64,000 nucleotides of DNA from NCBI GenBank assembly GCA_026874595.1, contig CM049319.1:66677917-66741916 (forward strand), given 5' to 3'. Under the pieces are notes generated by a model that worked only from the letters and a program-made list of their open reading frames with translations, searched no databases and was not told where the DNA came from. This document shows, piece by piece, positions 49,440 through 61,580 of the stretch; the first letter of the stretch is position 1, and each line of letters begins with the position of its first letter. This stretch comes from Sipunculus nudus (lineage: Eukaryota; Annelida; Sipuncula; Golfingiida; Sipunculidae). A program made the position numbers and the translations under genes.

Positions 49440-49852
49440 ATATGAATCATCAAACATAAAACTGTCGACGTTCACTTGAAAAGGTCTGTAATTTGTTTCT
49501 CCAGTAGCCTTGAAGTCAGTTCTTCCAATAGTAGCAGCCAGTTGATTGGCCTTCTCGGTAAGTATTGGTCCAGTAATAGGTACATCTCGACTTCTGACAC
49601 CACTAAACCACTGCCAAAATGCCTCTTGTACTTGTGTGTCTTTACCAAAACATCTTCGTTTAAGTGCAGGGTTTATATTCTCTGTGTAGTCACGCATGAT
49701 TACATCATGGCGACTGATATTTCTGGATATCTGGGACTGCGAGCATCCAAACTCCTGGGCAATTTCTATCTGTGGCGTGCCTTGATCTTTCAGCTGGATT
49801 ACATCACCTTTGTCTGCGAAAGTGAGAGATTGTTGCGCTTACTTTTAGCCAT
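49440..49852 (-). pseudogene. Broken Tigger/pogo-like transposase N-terminus (CENP-B-type DNA-binding region)
   Basis: Read on minus from a possible ATG at 49852, the protein starts MAKSKRNNLSLSQTK. One frameshift follows, then DVIQLKDQGTPQIEIAQEFG and CSQSQISRNI, an N-terminal psq/CENP-B-like helix-turn-helix. Next comes EAFWQWFSGVRSRDVPITGP with ILTEKANQLA and DFKAT, the pattern of the second CENP-B-type DNA-binding domain (WF..R...IPI.GPI...KA...A...DFKAS). After DFKAT the usual W-L.RF.-R segment is gone and the sequence diverges. The DDE catalytic domain is absent. I infer a fossil Tc1/mariner-superfamily pogo/Tigger element; a domesticated gene is unlikely given the frameshift and truncation. 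Confidence 0.8.
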
Positions 49853-49865
49853 GACTGCATTTTGA

Positions 49866-51411
49866 GCAGTCATATTTTCTTGGACACATTTATAGGGATG
49901 CCTGTTGTAAGTTTTGTCAGTGAAGCGGCAAACGTCGTACTTTATCAAAGGCAATGTTCATAATCATTTGATCTCTTTATTAATGAGCTGACACGTTGAT
50001 ATACAAACTCTGGATTTCACAACAAAAGAGGGAAGCGGATGGCATCATACAACATCAGGGGAAAAATTAATTGCTCAAGCCGAGTTCTAACAAGGCATCA
50101 ATTAAATGTGCCCCGCATGTGCTTGACCAGAGCTCAATCAGTGGAGCTCGGGCCCCGGTCTTACTCACACCCGAGCGCAATCAGTTAATTAGTAGTCCGT
50201 CACGTGTCATTGGAGCGTGAATGTATGACTGGCTTGCAGTTAGCAGGAGTACTGGAACAAAAATCACGAAATTTCCCTGGCAGTTGCCCGGAATTTGCAT
50301 CTGACCGAATTGCATTTAGCCGAAGGAATATAATGACTTTTTAAAGGAAATGGTTTTGGTTATCAAAAATACTTGCAATAACCGCTAGTTTGCGAATGGC
50401 CGACTTGCAATTGGCCGGAGGCGAGTGTATATATATATACCATTTTCCACCACCTCTGTTAAGCGACCACCTCAAAATAACGACAGCTTGTTAAATCAAA
50501 CTGTGTAATCAGGCATCACGTAAAATGACTGAAATATCAGGTTTCACAGCAATATTAGACATTCCAAGATATAACTGAAATTCGGTGATTGTTATCAGAA
50601 AATTCACCTGTATTGTTTTAGTGAAATAGTGCAATAACCTTATCTTAATTCCATGTGCTCCTTTTTACAAAATAATCAGCTTAACCTTTATATGTTTGGA
50701 CATACATTTTGTCAAAAACGAATTACTGATCTGCTCAGTTTTCATCATCCTACACCACGGGGGTTAGCAGGAGTAATCTCCTACACTGAATTACTATTGC
50801 TGGTTATACGAGTTGACCAGAATCTGTACATCACTTGTCACTTGTTGAATGACAACTAATCTGCTGTCAGTGGAATTGGCTTATGGCAAAGAACTTATTA
50901 TTACAGAAGATTTGTTTGAAAAGTATGAAAAGTGTCAGAGTCCCTATTTAATTACCTGTTTTGAAATAGCGGATATTCGAGGTCTCCTTATATATTTGCC
51001 CTCTTAATTTTTTCCAGTCTTCAATATGTATTGAGTATTCTAGTTTTATTTCATACCTCCGTAACGATTTCAGATATAAGGATCGTGCAAATTAAGCTAC
51101 CTCAGACCAGGTCAGTTAATACCCGTTCCTTGATCTCTGTAATGCAAAGCATAATAATTAGGTTAGACGAATTTTAAACTTTGTTTGGCACACAGTTGAT
51201 TGTCCGGCATACCTATAACAATGTAGGCCTTTCAACCTTTTACATTGTTTGAATTTTTTTCCTCTGAAAATTACATTGAGTATCGTATATTTGCTTGTGA
51301 TTTTTCGAATTACAGGCGAGTGATTATAAATATTTCGTATACTGTAAATACAGTACACATTATTTAAATTTAATGAATGAATCAAACCATGTCATTTTGT
51401 TTTGATAATTT
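49866..51411. other. No gene; possible regulatory-type unique sequence at 49880-50240
   Basis: 49880-50240 is compositionally balanced and rich in TAAT-type motifs (TTAATGAGCTGACA, AAAAATTAATTGCTC, CAGTTAATTAGTAG), as seen in some homeodomain-bound enhancers; this is only suggestive. 50270-50440 has TTGCA..GGCC-like imperfect repeats (ATTTAGCCGAAGG, GAATGGCCGACTTGCAATTG). Confidence 0.25.
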
Positions 51412-54170
51412 TTTATTTATTTTTTTTTTTCATTGAATGATCCACTGCCTTTATATGTCACCCTGTGTCCCATCGGCAGCTAATATGGGATGGGTTACTC
51501 TTAATCGTAGCTCGCTTTCCCATATAAAGTTTAGACTTTTTTTCTCGCCATACTTGTATTTACTGATACACATTTTTGCAATCAAAATATATAGGTTTAT
51601 AAATAATATATTTGTTCTAGAATAGTCTCCTTGGTAATCAAGCATTACATGAGATTCTCGTAATTTTATAAAGTTTCCTATTTTGCATCGAAGGTCTCGT
51701 TCAACTTTATTCCAAAATGGTCTTAGTTTATAACATGAAAAAAAGAAATGTTCGACATATTCGACTTCTCCACATTGATTGCATCTGTTACCCTCCGCTA
51801 TTTTCATCTTCTCCAACAGAATTATGAATAATAAATGTGAGGGGTATTTTTTTGCCAGAAAAGTTCGATGTTCGGCGGTTCAGTTTGCTCATCTTGTAAT
51901 GTTAGTCGCAGTGACTTTGTTTTCCAGTCTTGTAGTGGCTTTCCATGGAAGTTAATATTCCTATCCTTAGTCATCACATGTTCTTTGGATTTGATGAATA
52001 TGCGCAGCACTGTAGTCACCAACATATACTGCAACCTTATTGGGACAGGACATACAGTTTTAATCAACTTTGAAATATGATCTAAAGATACCATATCACC
52101 ATTATCTTTTAAAATATCCTGAATATATACAATACCAGAATCAATCCAGAATGAAAAAAATAGTACTCTCTTATCATACACAGAATCTTTGTCATAACAT
52201 ATTACTGGAGAACATTTGTTTTCATTAATCTTATTTGAATGTAACCATTTTCTTAAAATAAGTTTATAAAAGGGATACTCAATTAGGTCCAATCCCTTAA
52301 AGTCTACCGGCCTTACATTGCTTTCCAATACACTAAGTTTTTTTCCTAATTTGCTGTATGAGAAAAGGGCTATATTTTTCCATGTTTCTCTTGAGTTTTG
52401 ATATTAATTTTATGTGTAGAGCATCTTGCATAGTAGCGATATCTATTAGATTAAGACCCCCTGCCTCATATTTAGCAGCGAGTGTTTTACTTTTTACTTT
52501 TTCAATAGTTTTCCGGTTGTTGGATTGTTTTTGCCTTATAAACTTATAAATAATTCTATTCAAATCTTTAATGAACGAATCCAGAGCGCATAATGCTTGA
52601 AGTACATAGATATATTTTGAAATGATAAAAGTGTTGACTACAAGATTTTTTTCCGATAATTGATAGATTTCGCCGGCTCCATTTTTGAAAGATATCTTTA
52701 ATTTTCTCTGCTTTGGTTTCCCAATTTTCTTGTATATCAGATGCTGACCGTGAATTGCTAAACCAAAATCCCAGAATTTTTATTTTACTCGATGTTGAGT
52801 TTTTCCAACTGATTTCGTCTATCTCATTTTCTGGATTGGATTTTGCACCTCCCAACCATAGACCTTTAGTTTTGTTTTTATTTAGTTTTAGTCCGGAAAA
52901 TAAAGAAAATTTATCAATAATTTTATTTTTTTTTTAATTTTAAAACGTCCTTTTTATCACTTAAGAAAAGCGTTGTGTCGTCCGCGGAGGAGAAGGGAAG
53001 CTGAATACCTTTAATATTTTAGACTGTCTTATTTAACACGACAGCAGTTCCACTGCGACTACAAAGGCCAAGGGCGATAATGGACAGCCTTCCCTGACAC
53101 CGCATTGTAAAGGAATCCATTGACTTAACCATCCGTTGTACTGAATACAGTTTTTATGTCATTGTTAACAATTTCTAACTATTTGACAACATTTTCTCCA
53201 AAACCAAATAGTCGGAATGTTTCGATCAAATAATTTTTTGATAAAGTGGGAAAAGCCTTCCTGAAATAGAGTGCTAATATGGCCCCTTTTGTTTTTGTGT
53301 GTGTGTGTGTATGTTGTGACATCATCATTTAGTCTGATGATGTTACCTATATTTCGGTCTTTTATTAAACCAGTTTGGCCTGTATTGATCACAGATTTAA
53401 TTACTTTTTGTAATCTTATGGCAAGTGTCTTAGCGAGTATCTTATTATCTGTGTTACTAACAATGATGGGTCTTAATAATTATCTAGATTGTCTCTATCT
53501 AAATTATCCTTTATGCAATATTGTCATTACTCCTTTCATTTGTGAGGTTGAGAGTAATCCGGTGTTGAAAGCATAATTAAATAAGTTAATTAATAATTTA
53601 GATAAATCGGGCCAGAAGAATTTGAAAAATTCTGTAGTAAGACCGTCTAGTCCTGGGCTGGAACCGTTTTTCATTTCTTTAACAGCTTTTGTAGCTTCCT
53701 CATTAGTAATTAATCTTTCACAAATCATTTTATCTTCGTAACTCAACTGTGGTAGTTCTATATCTTGTATAAAGGCTTGAAGCAACTTTTCATCTGTATT
53801 TTTATTTTTATATAAGTTCATATAATAGTTTTGTTGACTTTTTAAAATTTCTTTTTGGGTTCTTGCGACTTTTCCGTCTTTTAATCTAATGTTTTGTATA
53901 CATTTTGATATACCTCTACTTTTGTCTAAGCCAAGAAGTATTTTCTGTTACGTTCCCCTTCTTCCATCCATCTTAACCTGGAGCACGTAAAGGCTCCTCT
54001 TGCTTTGTTTAATGCTATTAAATCGAATTGTTTACTTGCATGCGCTAATTTTTCTTCTATTATCTTATCGCCCGGACTATTCACGATGCTCGTTTCTAGC
54101 TTCTTTAGTCTTGAAGTTATTATATTTTCTTGAAGTTTTGGTGTTCAAAATCATATTTTTGGGCCATTGG
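51412..54170 (-). pseudogene. LINE ORF2 remnant (reverse transcriptase to C-terminal zinc finger), L1/Tx1-like
   Basis: Reading 54170 down to 51412. The pre-RT segment has GAFTCSRLRWMEEGERNRKY (about 53960). RT follows with NGSSPGLDGLTTEFFKFFWP (about 53640), INTGQTGLIKDRNIGNIIRL (about 53370), GVREGCPLSP (about 53095) and motif C SADD in place of YADD (about 52980). Thumb-like FSGLKLNKNKTKGLWLGG comes next (about 52880). Connection regions cover 52850-51830, and a C-terminal CNQC...HFFFSC zinc-finger-like motif ends at about 51740. An A-rich tail corresponds to the T run at 51420-51431. Several frameshifts and a GT/AC microsatellite within RT (about 53297-53312) break it. The endonuclease is missing; the upstream end abuts a fragment of the 290-350 bp repeat. 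Confidence 0.9.
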
Positions 54171-54179
54171 TCACAAAAT

Positions 54180-54425
54180 ATAGGTCACCATAACCTTTCT
54201 GGATTCCAAGGTTAATTGCCTAGAATCTCCCTGGATATTGCGTTGGAAAATTCTAGGCCTAACATTTGTGCCCAGGACATCTTTTTTTTAGTAAGTGGCA
54301 TAGTTTTAGGTTTCCAAGGAAGTTTGCCTAGGACCTACCGGGATGTACGGTTAGAAAAGTTTCTAGGTCTAACGGTTACCATTTAAGCCATGATAACGGC
54401 CGGCCGGACACGCTATAGCTCAGAT
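54180..54425 (-). repeat. Fragment of the 290-350 bp repeat family, reversed
   Basis: On minus it reads AAATGGTAACCGTTAGACCT, AGAAACTTTTCTAACCG, CCCGGTAGGTCCTAGGCAAA and CTTCCTTGGAAACCTAAAAC, matching units of the 14640-16080 array. A second weaker unit lies further left. Confidence 0.75.
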
Positions 54426-54705
54426 GAAAAACAAGCTTAAAAAAGACTAGTTTATTCGCTCTAACTTATTATGCCTCCCATCACATTAATACAAAAAAAA
54501 AGAAAATCTGGTAACCCAACTGATACAAATTGGTCGATTTTTGAGGTGCTTATACACTTGTATCTGTGGACAACTAACAATGTATTCTTGTAACCATGCA
54601 CAAAATATATAGCATAAGTAGATGGATGATAGTGCTTCAAAGCTGAATTGAAGTACATTGATCCTTGTCAGAGCAGCAAAATATAAAGTTAACTGACTTG
54701 TAAAT

Positions 54706-54708
<3 letters not shown>
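54426..54708. other. No gene seen
   Basis: AT-rich unique sequence. Confidence 0.5.

Positions 54709-54753
<45 letters not shown>
54709..54753. repeat. (AG)n microsatellite
   Basis: About 45 bp pure AG, followed by further GA-rich sequence. Confidence 0.98.
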
Positions 54754-54756
<3 letters not shown>

Positions 54757-54954
54757 TGTGAGGGAGGGAGAGAGACTGAACATGCTAAAAAATATCCCGA
54801 TGTCTCCCCAATGTTAAGCCGATGTCACACGGGGATGTTATCTGCGATATGCGAGCTCTGTCTTGGTGTCGGAGGGGCTGGTGTTTGCAAGATCACTGTT
54901 TGATACTTTAACCCAAATGCTGTACTCACATTTCGCTGTTGTCTACCCCTTTTG

Positions 54955-54956
<2 letters not shown>

Positions 54957-54987
<31 letters not shown>
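54957..54987. repeat. (TA)n microsatellite
   Basis: Short pure TA tract. Confidence 0.97.
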
Positions 54988-54988
<1 letters not shown>

Positions 54989-55217
54989 CATATATAAAAT
55001 TGTCCTATGTCTTTCCAGTCTTTCAATGTCGTATGAAACATTTATAAATGGTTCGCATTTTTTAGTTACATATCTTCAAATGTCTTTTAAAATATCCTGC
55101 AAACATTACTTTGGTTAATTATTATATGCATTGTATCTGGCTCCTGTCACCGGGCTCCAGTTGTAACAGAAGTCCCCTTCTAATGCGGGGCTTCGGGCTG
55201 CCCAAAATGTAATAATG

Positions 55218-55284
<67 letters not shown>

Positions 55285-55287
55285 TAT

Positions 55288-55326
<39 letters not shown>

Positions 55327-55353
55327 AAGAGGAGAGAGCGAGAGAGAAAATAT
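55218..55353. repeat. Compound (TA)n(GA)n microsatellite
   Basis: TA tract to about 55286 with TTTATA interruptions, then (GA)n to about 55323 and GA-rich sequence up to the LINE insertion site. Confidence 0.97.
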
Positions 55354-55354
55354 T

Positions 55355-57359
55355 AAGAAAGACTTATTGCCACTAAAATAAGAGTAGATTCACATATAAA
55401 TGGAATTTCAATTGGGACCGACCAAATAAATTAATACAATATGCAGACGACAAAATAGCCACAGTGTCTGATATAATATCTGGGAAGATATTACTAAGGA
55501 GAGTTTAGGAGGTTGGGAGGTACAGTGGTCTTAAGATAAATAGAGAGAAATCAGAAGGACTGTGGCTAGGAAAGACTAGATCCAATACAGCAAAGCCATT
55601 AGGTATAAGTTGGCCAGATAAGCCCATTAAACTCCTTGGGGTATATACATCTTATGATAAATAAAGCATGTGATACTCAATATAGAATTGAAGATAAATC
55701 ATATGAATAAGACATTAAAACTCTGGCGCCAAAGAAAATTAACACTTCAAGGAAAAATTCAAATTTTTAAAAGTTTTGTTATATCAAAATTGCAGTACAT
55801 ATTTTCAAATTGTAGTATCTCAGCTGAGTTTAAAAAATAATCAATAAAAATATATATAACTTTTTATTTAATGGTGGAAGGGAAAGAAGAAAGAGATCAG
55901 TGCTGATACAAGAACTAAGTAAAGGAGACATGAAAGCACCACACCTAGAATCTATGGTTCTACCTTCAAGAGTTCAGTGGATTAAGAGATATCTTAGGAG
56001 TGAAAGTATACAATGGATACAGTTGTGGAATTACAATTTAAAAAATAGTCTGCAGTAATGTCCGCATTTTATTTGATTCTATCTATGACCCAAAATGTCC
56101 AATTTAGATATGTTGGGGGATTTTTACAGAGAGATCATACAGAGTTGGTATCTTTTAAAAATAGATTATTTTTTACATATAGGCATAAAAGAACAGTATA
56201 TATGGCATAATCAACATTTTATATGAAATGGAGAAACTATTTTTTGGCAGAACTTTTATAAAATTGGCATTATAAAAGTACAGGATCTATTTGATGAATG
56301 GAACCATTTTATCTCATTTGAATATTGGAAGTCAAAAGGATTAAAAGGGGTTCATTTGCTTCAGTGGTACACATTAGTAGTTCAGGTAATGAAATTACAA
56401 CTGAATAGAGAAAGAGATACTTTAAGTACTGAAACTTAAAGGAATGACAACAAAGAAGGTATAGTAAGTTCCCAAAATGAATCATATGTAATGTGTCATA
56501 ACCGAATGATTCCACTAAACAAAATGTCATCAAAACAGATATGTACTATTATAAAGCAAAATTTGTGCCCTTGTCCACAGGTGAAACCAAAAGTGTCCAA
56601 ATATATATCAATTACACCAGAAAATTGTTCTTGGGTTTATCAGCTGCCACATAAAGTTTATATATGATACGAAGTCAGTGGTATTCCAATACGATTTTTT
56701 ATAAGATATTTTAGTTAATAATTATTGGTTAAAAAATGGAAAATTCAAGATTTTGATTACTGCACATTCTGTAATACAGATTGTGAAACATTAATGCATG
56801 TTTTCTGGGAACGCAGTGTGACAAAACAATTTTGGAATGAACTTGGAATATGGTGTCAGAGGCAAAAGATAAACTTAACAGTTCAGAAAACTGAAATATT
56901 TTATGGTAACAAAGAGAAAAAGGATTTAATAAATATTATATTAATTTTAGGTAAAAGATATATTGAGCAGTGCAGGAAGGCAAAACAAAAGCTCAATGTT
57001 GAAGCTTGTATACAGTTTATATTGGAATGTGCAAGACTTGAGTATTTTATAGCCAAGAAAAAAATAAAACAGACTTTTTTAAAAGAGATGGGCATAATGT
57101 TTAGTTAAACATCCAGTATTTGATCAGGAGGAAGAATTGTAGTATATACATATGTAGTTATTTGAACTCACAAGTATATGTGTATCCATGTAGCGGTATG
57201 TATGTGAAGTTGGAGGGGGAGGGGATGGTTTCATGTTAATGTGACTTGTTTTAATGTACACGTACCGTTTCTTAGTTTATATATATGCAGACTAGCATGA
57301 ATGTTTTTGCATAAAAAAGTATTTTTTCTTGGAGTGAATAAAAAAAAAAGAAAGACTTA
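55355..57359 (+). mobile_element. 5'-truncated LINE insertion with target-site duplication
   Basis: The element (about 55367-57347) is bounded by direct repeats AAGAAAGACTTA at 55355-55366 and 57348-57359 and ends in an A run after GTGAATAAAA. The coding remnant starts just upstream of RT motif C: SHINGISIGTDQI, a frameshift, then LIQYADDKIATVSDI (YADD intact, about 55432-55476). Thumb-like SGLKINREKSEGLWLGKTRS follows, then connection segments with stops and frameshifts. A last open stretch at 56725-57108 carries CTFCNTDCETLMHVFW, a C-terminal zinc-finger-like motif as in L1-type ORF2. 5' truncation, poly(A) and the duplication are the signature of target-primed reverse transcription. It is not functional. 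Confidence 0.9.
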
Positions 57360-58139
57360 CTGGGCTCTGAATACCCTGAGCTAATATGGTGATGGGGTTG
57401 TCATCACTTAAAATACATTATCAACTTTACTCACATCAGTACTCCTCCCATAGGAATACTAACATGTCCAAAGTTATATTTTTATAATTCACAACACAGA
57501 ATATTTGTTTTATTTTCTTTACTTATGGTTCCTAACATATTATCTTGAAGTATATTTTCTTCGCTGTTTTAAGACATAAATCATAAATCAAGACAAGAAA
57601 GTATGTTTATTAAAAAAAAAATAAATGTTATTAGCTTCTATTTGACTAGCTTATACATATTATATAAGAATAAGATGAGGTTTATATGTTAAATAGTAAT
57701 AATAAATAACTGTTAAATGGTGGACTTCTGCATAAATGAATTATGAAAGCTATATCGATATATGAATTGGTCATAACTGATATATATTTTTTTAATCTGT
57801 ATTGGATTTCATTATTTTGAATGGAAGGCGGTCTGAGCTTAATCAAAAAATGTAATAATGATTTGTCGCTACATGGTCAAGGATTTTTTATTTTTTTAAT
57901 ATGCCCGCACCGACCCTTATTTTCTCTGACGAACGTTTTAAATTTTACTCCGGATGAAAGAATTCAGGTTATCCCTCCCCCCTTTTAAGGTTGCCCTACC
58001 CCCACGGATAATCTTAAATCGATTTAAGATTACCCCTTGGGGGTAGTCGGAACCTAACGTCATGTTACCCTCACACTCAGATTATCCCTTCGGCGATTAA
58101 ACTAAATTGTAAAATATTATTCTTTATGTCATTAATTCA
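57360..58139. other. No gene seen; contains a 22-bp palindrome
   Basis: AT-rich sequence, then a C-rich patch. The palindrome AATCTTAAATC with its reverse complement is at 58010-58031, among GATTACCCC/GATTATCCC strings. Confidence 0.5.

Positions 58140-58232
<93 letters not shown>
58140..58232. repeat. (TA)n microsatellite
   Basis: About 90 bp TA with one interruption. Confidence 0.98.
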
Positions 58233-58234
<2 letters not shown>

Positions 58235-58533
58235 TCAATAAATCACGTGAAAGGTACGAGATTTAAAAGCTAGAATCATCTAGGATAAAAAAGATTGTGC
58301 AAATTTAATTGTATTAATGATATTGTTAATTATATTAATATTGACTCATCCACTTAACCAAAAAATATTCTGCCCAATCTGAGAATACAAAAATAAAAGG
58401 AATAAAGGAATTTACACGCAAAAGAAAAACTGTGATGAAGGGGTTATTTGAAATAGATTTCAAGTTACGTTGAGGTTATCTGTGTGTGATTGTGTATATA
58501 AAAAAAAAAGTTGTCACAACTTTGACTACCCTC

Positions 58534-58950
58534 TGTTACGGGATGACATAAAAGCGGACTGAACTGTCTCGCTAGTGAAGCTTGCTTTGCTAGCGAAGCG
58601 GTTGGTACGCCGGACTTGTGCGCCACCGACATGGGTTCGACTCCCGGATCGGCCCAGTATTTCCCCTGAGCAAATTGTCTTCGTAACAAAATGGGGGCTC
58701 GTCCAACGTGACGGAAAACTTTGAGGCCCAGGAGAAAAGCTCACCAAGTGTGACTCCTGGGAAAATTAGTCTTATTCTGTTAGCAGAACGCTCTTAAGAG
58801 GGGGTGTGTTACGGGGTGACATAAAAGCGGACCGAACTGTCTCGCTTGTGAAGCTTGCTTTGCTAGCGAGGCGGTTGGTTCGCCTTGTGCGCCACCCACA
58901 TGGGTTCGACTCCAGGATTTGCCCAATGTTTTCCCTGAATAATTTAACAT
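58534..58950 (+). mobile_element. tRNA-headed repeat, family C: one full unit plus a tandem partial unit
   Basis: The first unit, 58534-58806 (273 bp), begins TGTTACGGGATGACATAAAA and matches 36154-36424. It has an A-box-like CTAGCGAAGCGGTTGGTACG and a B box GGGTTCGACTCCC. The second unit starts at 58807 with TGTTACGGGGTGACATAAAA directly after GAGGGGGTG, keeps A and B boxes (GGGTTCGACTCC) and stops near 58950. Tandem arrangement of a tRNA-like repeat is unusual for SINEs and suggests unequal exchange or a rolling-type origin. Minus-strand frames across it are shadows. Confidence 0.75.
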
Positions 58951-59276
58951 CTTCCACGCCTGCCCATCCCCCCACCCCGCCCAACCATTTGAAGATGAAT
59001 TGGCACCATTGCATTCCCTGATAATCTGAAATCGATACTAAAGAACGGGCGCCATAAAATATAAGTCGAGCGTATTTCTTGTTTAGTCCACGTATACTTT
59101 AATCCCCCTCCCCTGCGTCCAACTGACGTATATTTATCGCCTATATGTTCAGAAGTAATCCCTCAATGATGGACTACTTTAATATCAATGCACTATGCTA
59201 TTCACATCCCTCAACTTTAAAGATGTACTGAGGACATGTTTGCAAATAAACCTGTTAGTTACGTGTAACGTTGGCC

Positions 59277-59280
<4 letters not shown>
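58951..59280. other. No gene seen
   Basis: Unique sequence. Confidence 0.5.

Positions 59281-59332
<52 letters not shown>
59281..59332. repeat. (TA)n microsatellite
   Basis: Pure TA tract of about 50 bp. Confidence 0.98.
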
Positions 59333-59334
<2 letters not shown>

Positions 59335-61498
59335 CACATATAAAAGAAAACCTACCCCTATAAACCGTGGATCAGAATTATCAATTATCCATTATGTGAC
59401 CCATTATATTTGTAGTTCTATTATCAAGCAGGTTTATCAAATGACACTTTTTTCGAAATTTGGTTCCTTTGGTTCCTCCGGGTATTCCACGTCTTTACCA
59501 AGTCAACCGTTAAGTTGAGCCCAGCCAATCGGAGACCAAGACTTAGGCTTTCGGATCAGACCCCAAAAGAGAGGGCAAATGCGTTATTTCTCCTTGGCAT
59601 CGAATTCGAGACCATAAAACAGGTCGAGACTATATTGTTTCGAAATCGAATCCAGGACCGAGTAAAAAAAGGGGGCACCATTGGCCTGGCTTCAGGGGCG
59701 GGCAGTTGCGCCATTTTGGCCCTTCTACATTAGAGAGTCCAGGACTAGCGTACTGGCCCTCTGAGTGCCGTGACAGCCTTCAGCGAGGAACGTAATTTAG
59801 GCTCTATAAGGATGCAAATGTGTTCGTCGTTTGACAACGTCTCATGGCCTAAAAGTATACAATAACTTGACCAGACCAATCGTAAGCTTTTTTTCAAACT
59901 TTCTTACAGTGCCTACTGTGAGGGGTTTTACTCAGCATATTGGCAATTCACTCTGCATGTTTTCTGACAGATTTAATACAAGCATGGCTCGCACGGTTAC
60001 TGGACGCAGCCGACTTGTACGAGATTCAGGGAAGGACTTGATACCATAGAGACGGAGTTTCGGTATAGGTTGTGAGTTCAAATGTATTTTTTTGGTGTTA
60101 ATTTATTATTCTTGACCTAATGTTACTTTTAAGAGCTGTCACGATATCAATGCAACATGACGGAAGACCACTGCAATGCAATCCTCCTTACGGCTTGCAT
60201 CACGACTCAAGTTATGATTACTAGCCAAATATAACTGCCTACTGGGTCGTGCACTCACGGCTAGGGCGGGCAGGGACACATGTTCCCCTAACCTTTTTTT
60301 GGGTGGGGACAAAGTAATATTTGTCCTCCTCCTCCGTTTTTCAGGGAATAAAACCACTTGTTTTTCAAAATTTCAAAATATTACTATCAATCACTTAATT
60401 AATATTTTTATCATATTTTCTAAATTCTTCTTACAATTATGCAGATCATACTGAGAAAGGTTAGGTTTTTGCAAGTGTTAACAGCTTGTCTTATTGAATG
60501 TTTAAAGCAAGTATAAATTATATATAAAATAGCGCTGAAAAATGAACAAAAATGTTCACTTACAATTAAAATTGATATTTCATATAATATGGGAACGATT
60601 TAAATTCTAATATTTTGGGACATGGATGTGTTCTCTTTGTCATAATAGGAAAGTTGTCCTTAGATCTTGAGCGGGTGTCCTAATGTTTGGGAGGGGGGGG
60701 GGGGGTTCTGTTTCGGATCGACGGCCTCATATTTGCTCAGCAAACAACGCCAAACCAAATCCTATATCAAAATCTATTCTCGATAGTACACAGCTATTGT
60801 CTCAATTTTCCTAATGTTGACTATGGTTTATTCAGAGACAATTTATCAACAATTTGACTTTTTTCAAATCATATTCCAGTCTGATACATGAATTTTAATC
60901 TTTATCTAAATCCTATATGTCGGCTCTCAAATGCTAAGAGTCGCGTGAGCACGTCGATTCCTGTGTAATTTAACATTAACAATTAATAACTGTCAGAAAT
61001 CCCGACCCCCGATCAAAGAGCTATTGTTCGAATAATGGGTCATAATCGTCCGTGGCTGGCGTCAGTTGAGTGAACATGGGTCGTCTGTTATCGCGAGATC
61101 TCGTGTGAACCTGCGGTATCACCGCCTGACATGCGCGACAGACTGTTTTAAGTGCTCGTCTGGACAGGAAGGGTCATTTAACCTTCCACATGGGCGGCCA
61201 TGTCGAAAGGTCTTTAAGGTCTTTAAGGTCTTTAATAGTTACCCAGGGACCGAGCCTTCTTCATCGGTACGCTTGTTCGTCTACGAGTACTATTCCATGA
61301 CGCATTTGTATTGCATGATTATTGACTTAATCCGGCCCCTATCATATTTAAACAATGTAATTCTGTATTTGCTGCAATGCAATTAAATTTTCAATTACGT
61401 ATGCATAAATATCTTAGCTTGCGCTATATCTACTGAGCCGGAAAGGCGGATTTTGATAATTTAGAAGTCCTAACAGTCACACATGTATCTTATAACAA

Positions 61499-61502
<4 letters not shown>
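59333..61502. other. No recognisable gene
   Basis: 59510-60060 is GC-richer with a 72-codon plus frame (59515-59733) lacking known domains. A G run lies at 60693-60705. A 9-bp triple repeat of AGGTCTTTA is near 61207-61233. Confidence 0.4.
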
Positions 61503-61563
<61 letters not shown>

Positions 61564-61580
61564 TATATATATATATATGT
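61503..61580. repeat. (TA)n microsatellite with GT-rich tail
   Basis: About 58 bp TA, then GTATATATATATATGTATGTG. Confidence 0.95.

Noticed and set aside
59515-59733. 72-codon plus frame in a GC-richer patch
   Set aside because: No family resemblance and no splice or promoter context that I can defend.
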